A DNA stretch of 16,393 nucleotides from JAWPNA01 sp045402695 (GTDB lineage: Bacteria > Acidobacteriota > Polarisedimenticolia > JACPZX01 > DASXTC01). Position numbers and translations under genes: made by a program. Shown one piece after another: positions 15,268 to 16,393 of the stretch (within the stretch, counting starts at the first letter, position 1; each line of letters begins with the position of its first letter). The notes below the pieces were generated by a model, which ran no database searches, was not told where the DNA came from, and saw nothing but the letters and a program-made list of their open reading frames with translations. The DNA is taken from contig JAWPNA010000022.1 of NCBI GenBank assembly GCA_045402695.1, positions 1-16,393 of the forward strand, in the 5' to 3' direction.

Positions 15268-15597
15268 TCAGAAACCCACCTTGCGGTTGTCTCCCGGATC
15301 GCCAGGGATGATCCCGAACTTCTCCTCGTACTGCTGGATGTTCTGCGTGAGCACCCGGGCCAGGTCCTTCGCGTGCGCCGGCGAAGTGATGATGCGCGCG
15401 TGCACGGTGACCTCGGGCTTGCCGGGGACAAGGCGCCCGAAATCGAGGTAGAACTCAGTCCGGTTGAACATGAGGCTCGCGATGTTGCTGTAGGTGCCCT
15501 CGGCCGTCTTGTCGTCGATGCGTCCCTTCAGAGAGACGGGCTGCCCCGCCGGCTTGCCGGGGTCCTTCTCCTGCTCCGGGTTCAACATCTTCTCCAT
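15268..15597 (-). CDS. DUF3467 domain protein
   Basis: A 109-residue protein of unknown function without a signal peptide. From about residue 30 it follows DUF3467: GTYSNIASLMFNRTEFYLDF, then a P-x-x-x-VTVHARIITSP strand, AKDLARVLTQNIQQYEEKFG, the family's core of a YxNxxxxxxxxxEFxLDF start and a YExxFG end. The N-terminus (about 25 residues) is charged and proline-rich, probably disordered. ATG 15597 is supported by GGAGGG (15611-15606) 8 bases upstream; an in-frame TTG at 15618 lies ahead of that ribosome site. It is followed after 11 bases by maf. It is divergent from the selenoprotein gene, and its ribosome site lies inside the spacer of that gene's promoter. No direct functional link between the two is visible. 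Confidence 0.88.
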   Translation of the reverse strand: MEKMLNPEQEKDPGKPAGQPVSLKGRIDDKTAEGTYSNIASLMFNRTEFYLDFGRLVPGKPEVTVHARIITSPAHAKDLARVLTQNIQQYEEKFGIIPGDPGDNRKVGF

Positions 15598-15599
15598 CC

Positions 15600-15628
15600 T
15601 TGAAGCCCTCCGATCCAACCCTTATAAT
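15600..15628 (+). promoter_or_regulatory. Sigma70-type promoter for the selenoprotein gene
   Basis: TTGAAG (15600-15605) and a perfect TATAAT (15623-15628) are separated by 17 bases. The start would be near 15635, about 26 bases before the ATG. The element overlaps the leader and ribosome site of the divergent DUF3467 gene, so the two transcription units face away from each other over shared DNA. Confidence 0.6.
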
Positions 15629-15660
15629 ACTCCCCCACTGGATACCGACGCGGGGGACCC

Positions 15661-16393
15661 ATGATGAAAGCCAGCCACGGACCGAAGATTGCCGCATCGA
15701 TGACAATGATCATGATCCTCGCGGCGCTGCCGGCATCACCGCAGCCGCAGGACGCGAAGACGCCGCCCCCCCAAGCCACTTCGTCGGATGCGATCGAGGC
15801 CCTCGACACAGGGCCTCTCGTGATTCCCGGCGCGGCGCCCGACCTCGCCATCATGTACACGGGCAACGTGGCCGGGCTCGTCAGCCCTTGTGGCTGACCG
15901 CACAACCCCTCAGGGGGCCTCGCCCGTCGGGCGGGATACTTGAAGCTCTTCAGGGAGAAGTTTCCCGAGACGCCCGTGGTCATGGCCGACACCGGCGATT
16001 TCTCTGGCGATCCTGACGAGGCTGGACGCGTCAAAACGCAGAACCTCATCGAAGGGATGGGGATGATCGGCTATGACGTGACCAACGTGGGAGAGCGGGA
16101 GCTGGCCGGAGGAGTCGCGGAATTCCGCAAGCTCACCGAGAACTCACACCTCAACTTCATCAACGCCAACATCGTCTACCGCGACACCGGCGAGCCGTTC
16201 GTCCCCCCACACCTCGTCAAGGAGTACAAGCTGGCCTCGGGCCGAAAGGTGAAGGTGGGCTTTCTCGGGCTGAATTCGGCGAACTCGTCGTTCGCCAAGG
16301 AGACGCCCGAAGGGCGGGTGCTCGTGATGCGCGATCCAGTCGAGATGGCCCGCAAGTATGTTCCGTCGCTCAAGGACAAGGCCGACCTGCTGG
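15661..16393 (+). CDS. Exported UshA/metallophosphoesterase-like selenoprotein (in-frame TGA read as selenocysteine), 3' end outside window
   Basis: The frame from ATG 15661 has a single TGA (15895-15897) and then stays open to the window edge: 244 codons. The N-terminus has a signal peptide (hydrophobic run about residues 11-24) and a proline-rich linker. The core reads DLAIMYTGNVAGLVSPCG, then the TGA as residue 79, then PHNPSGGLARRAGYLKLF and VVMADTGDFSGD. Related exported proteins, as I recall the family, have CGC followed by a GG-x-x-RR segment, so the TGA is at the second cysteine, giving Cys77-Gly-Sec79. Further on, GMIGYDVTNVGERELAGG, LNFINANIVY and RKVKVGFLGLNS match the UshA/5'-nucleotidase N-terminal layout, though GNHE is replaced by GERE. 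A hairpin of SECIS type follows the TGA. GGGGGA (15652-15657) would serve ATG 15661 or, better, 15664. If not a selenoprotein it would be a nonsense mutant, but no decay is seen after the TGA. Not seen: the C-terminus and any sel genes. Confidence 0.85.
15895..15935 (+). promoter_or_regulatory. UGA selenocysteine codon and bacterial SECIS hairpin
   Basis: The UGA is 15895-15897. Bases 15919-15925 (CCUCGCCC without its first C: C-U-C-G-C-C-C) pair with 15929-15935 (GGGCGGG), seven pairs including one U-G, closing a GUC loop at 15926-15928. The loop lies 28 bases after the UGA and starts with G, both as expected for bacterial SECIS elements read by SelB (a short stem with a G among the first loop bases, roughly 16-37 bases from the codon). 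A second small stem, CCCC (15906-15909) with GGGG (15913-15916) around UCA, lies between; its loop is too close to the UGA and lacks the G, so it is not the preferred element. The hairpin also encodes the conserved GLARRAG segment. Confidence 0.78.

Noticed and set aside
15661..15897. A stand-alone 78-residue secreted peptide ending at TGA 15895-15897
   Set aside because: The same frame continues for 165 codons with conserved protein pattern, and the segment ends in the middle of a motif (PCG before the expected Cys).
15895..15897. TGA recoded generally as Trp or Gly (alternative genetic code)
   Set aside because: At least seven confident genes in the window end in TGA with correct family C-termini, and Trp and Gly use standard codons throughout.

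Overview
The window is a G+C-rich (about two-thirds G+C by eye), tightly packed bacterial chromosome segment with 13 protein-coding genes, no RNA genes, no CRISPR array and no mobile element. Two membranes are implied: there is a lipoprotein signal, an apparent outer-membrane beta-barrel and several exported proteins. GTG and TTG starts are frequent. The mix of families (MuiA/DUF4139, DUF3467, split glycine decarboxylase, GspE-like protein with a zinc-ribbon head) would fit a deep-branching Gram-negative such as Acidobacteriota or a related lineage. That assignment is inference, as no marker gene is present.

Layout. (1) 1-1005: the end of hemC and all of hemD, overlapping by four bases, for tetrapyrrole synthesis. 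(2) 977-1717 minus: peptidase E, convergent with hemD. (3) 1828-4642 plus: an exported MuiA/DUF4139 protein followed by an unrecognised lipoprotein, probably one operon. (4) 4623-6467 minus: a GspE/PilB-shaped protein with an eight-cysteine N-terminus and all ATPase catalytic motifs lost. (5) 6621-10142 minus: a small exported protein and a 1032-residue exported protein that joins a degenerate glycosidase-like barrel, a LolA-like region and a C-terminal beta-barrel. (6) 10315-14719 plus: gcvT-gcvH-gcvPA-gcvPB, the glycine cleavage system without the L protein. (7) 14702-15597 minus: a DUF3467 protein and Maf pyrophosphatase. (8) 15661-end plus: an exported UshA-like protein that runs off the window.

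The most notable item is the last gene. Its reading frame is interrupted by one TGA at 15895-15897, but homology-like coding continues in the same frame to the end of the window. The TGA sits at the second cysteine position of a CGC motif, giving Cys-Gly-Sec. A 7-bp hairpin with a GUC loop starts 22 bases after the TGA, as expected of a bacterial SECIS element. Many other genes here end in TGA, so general TGA recoding is excluded. I interpret this as a selenoprotein form of an UshA/metallophosphoesterase-like family.

There is no gene-free stretch longer than about 175 bases. The intergenic gaps hold candidate promoters (6496-6524 minus, 15600-15628 plus) and two strong hairpins (6566-6593, 6981-7006). 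All three convergent gene pairs overlap at their 3' ends.
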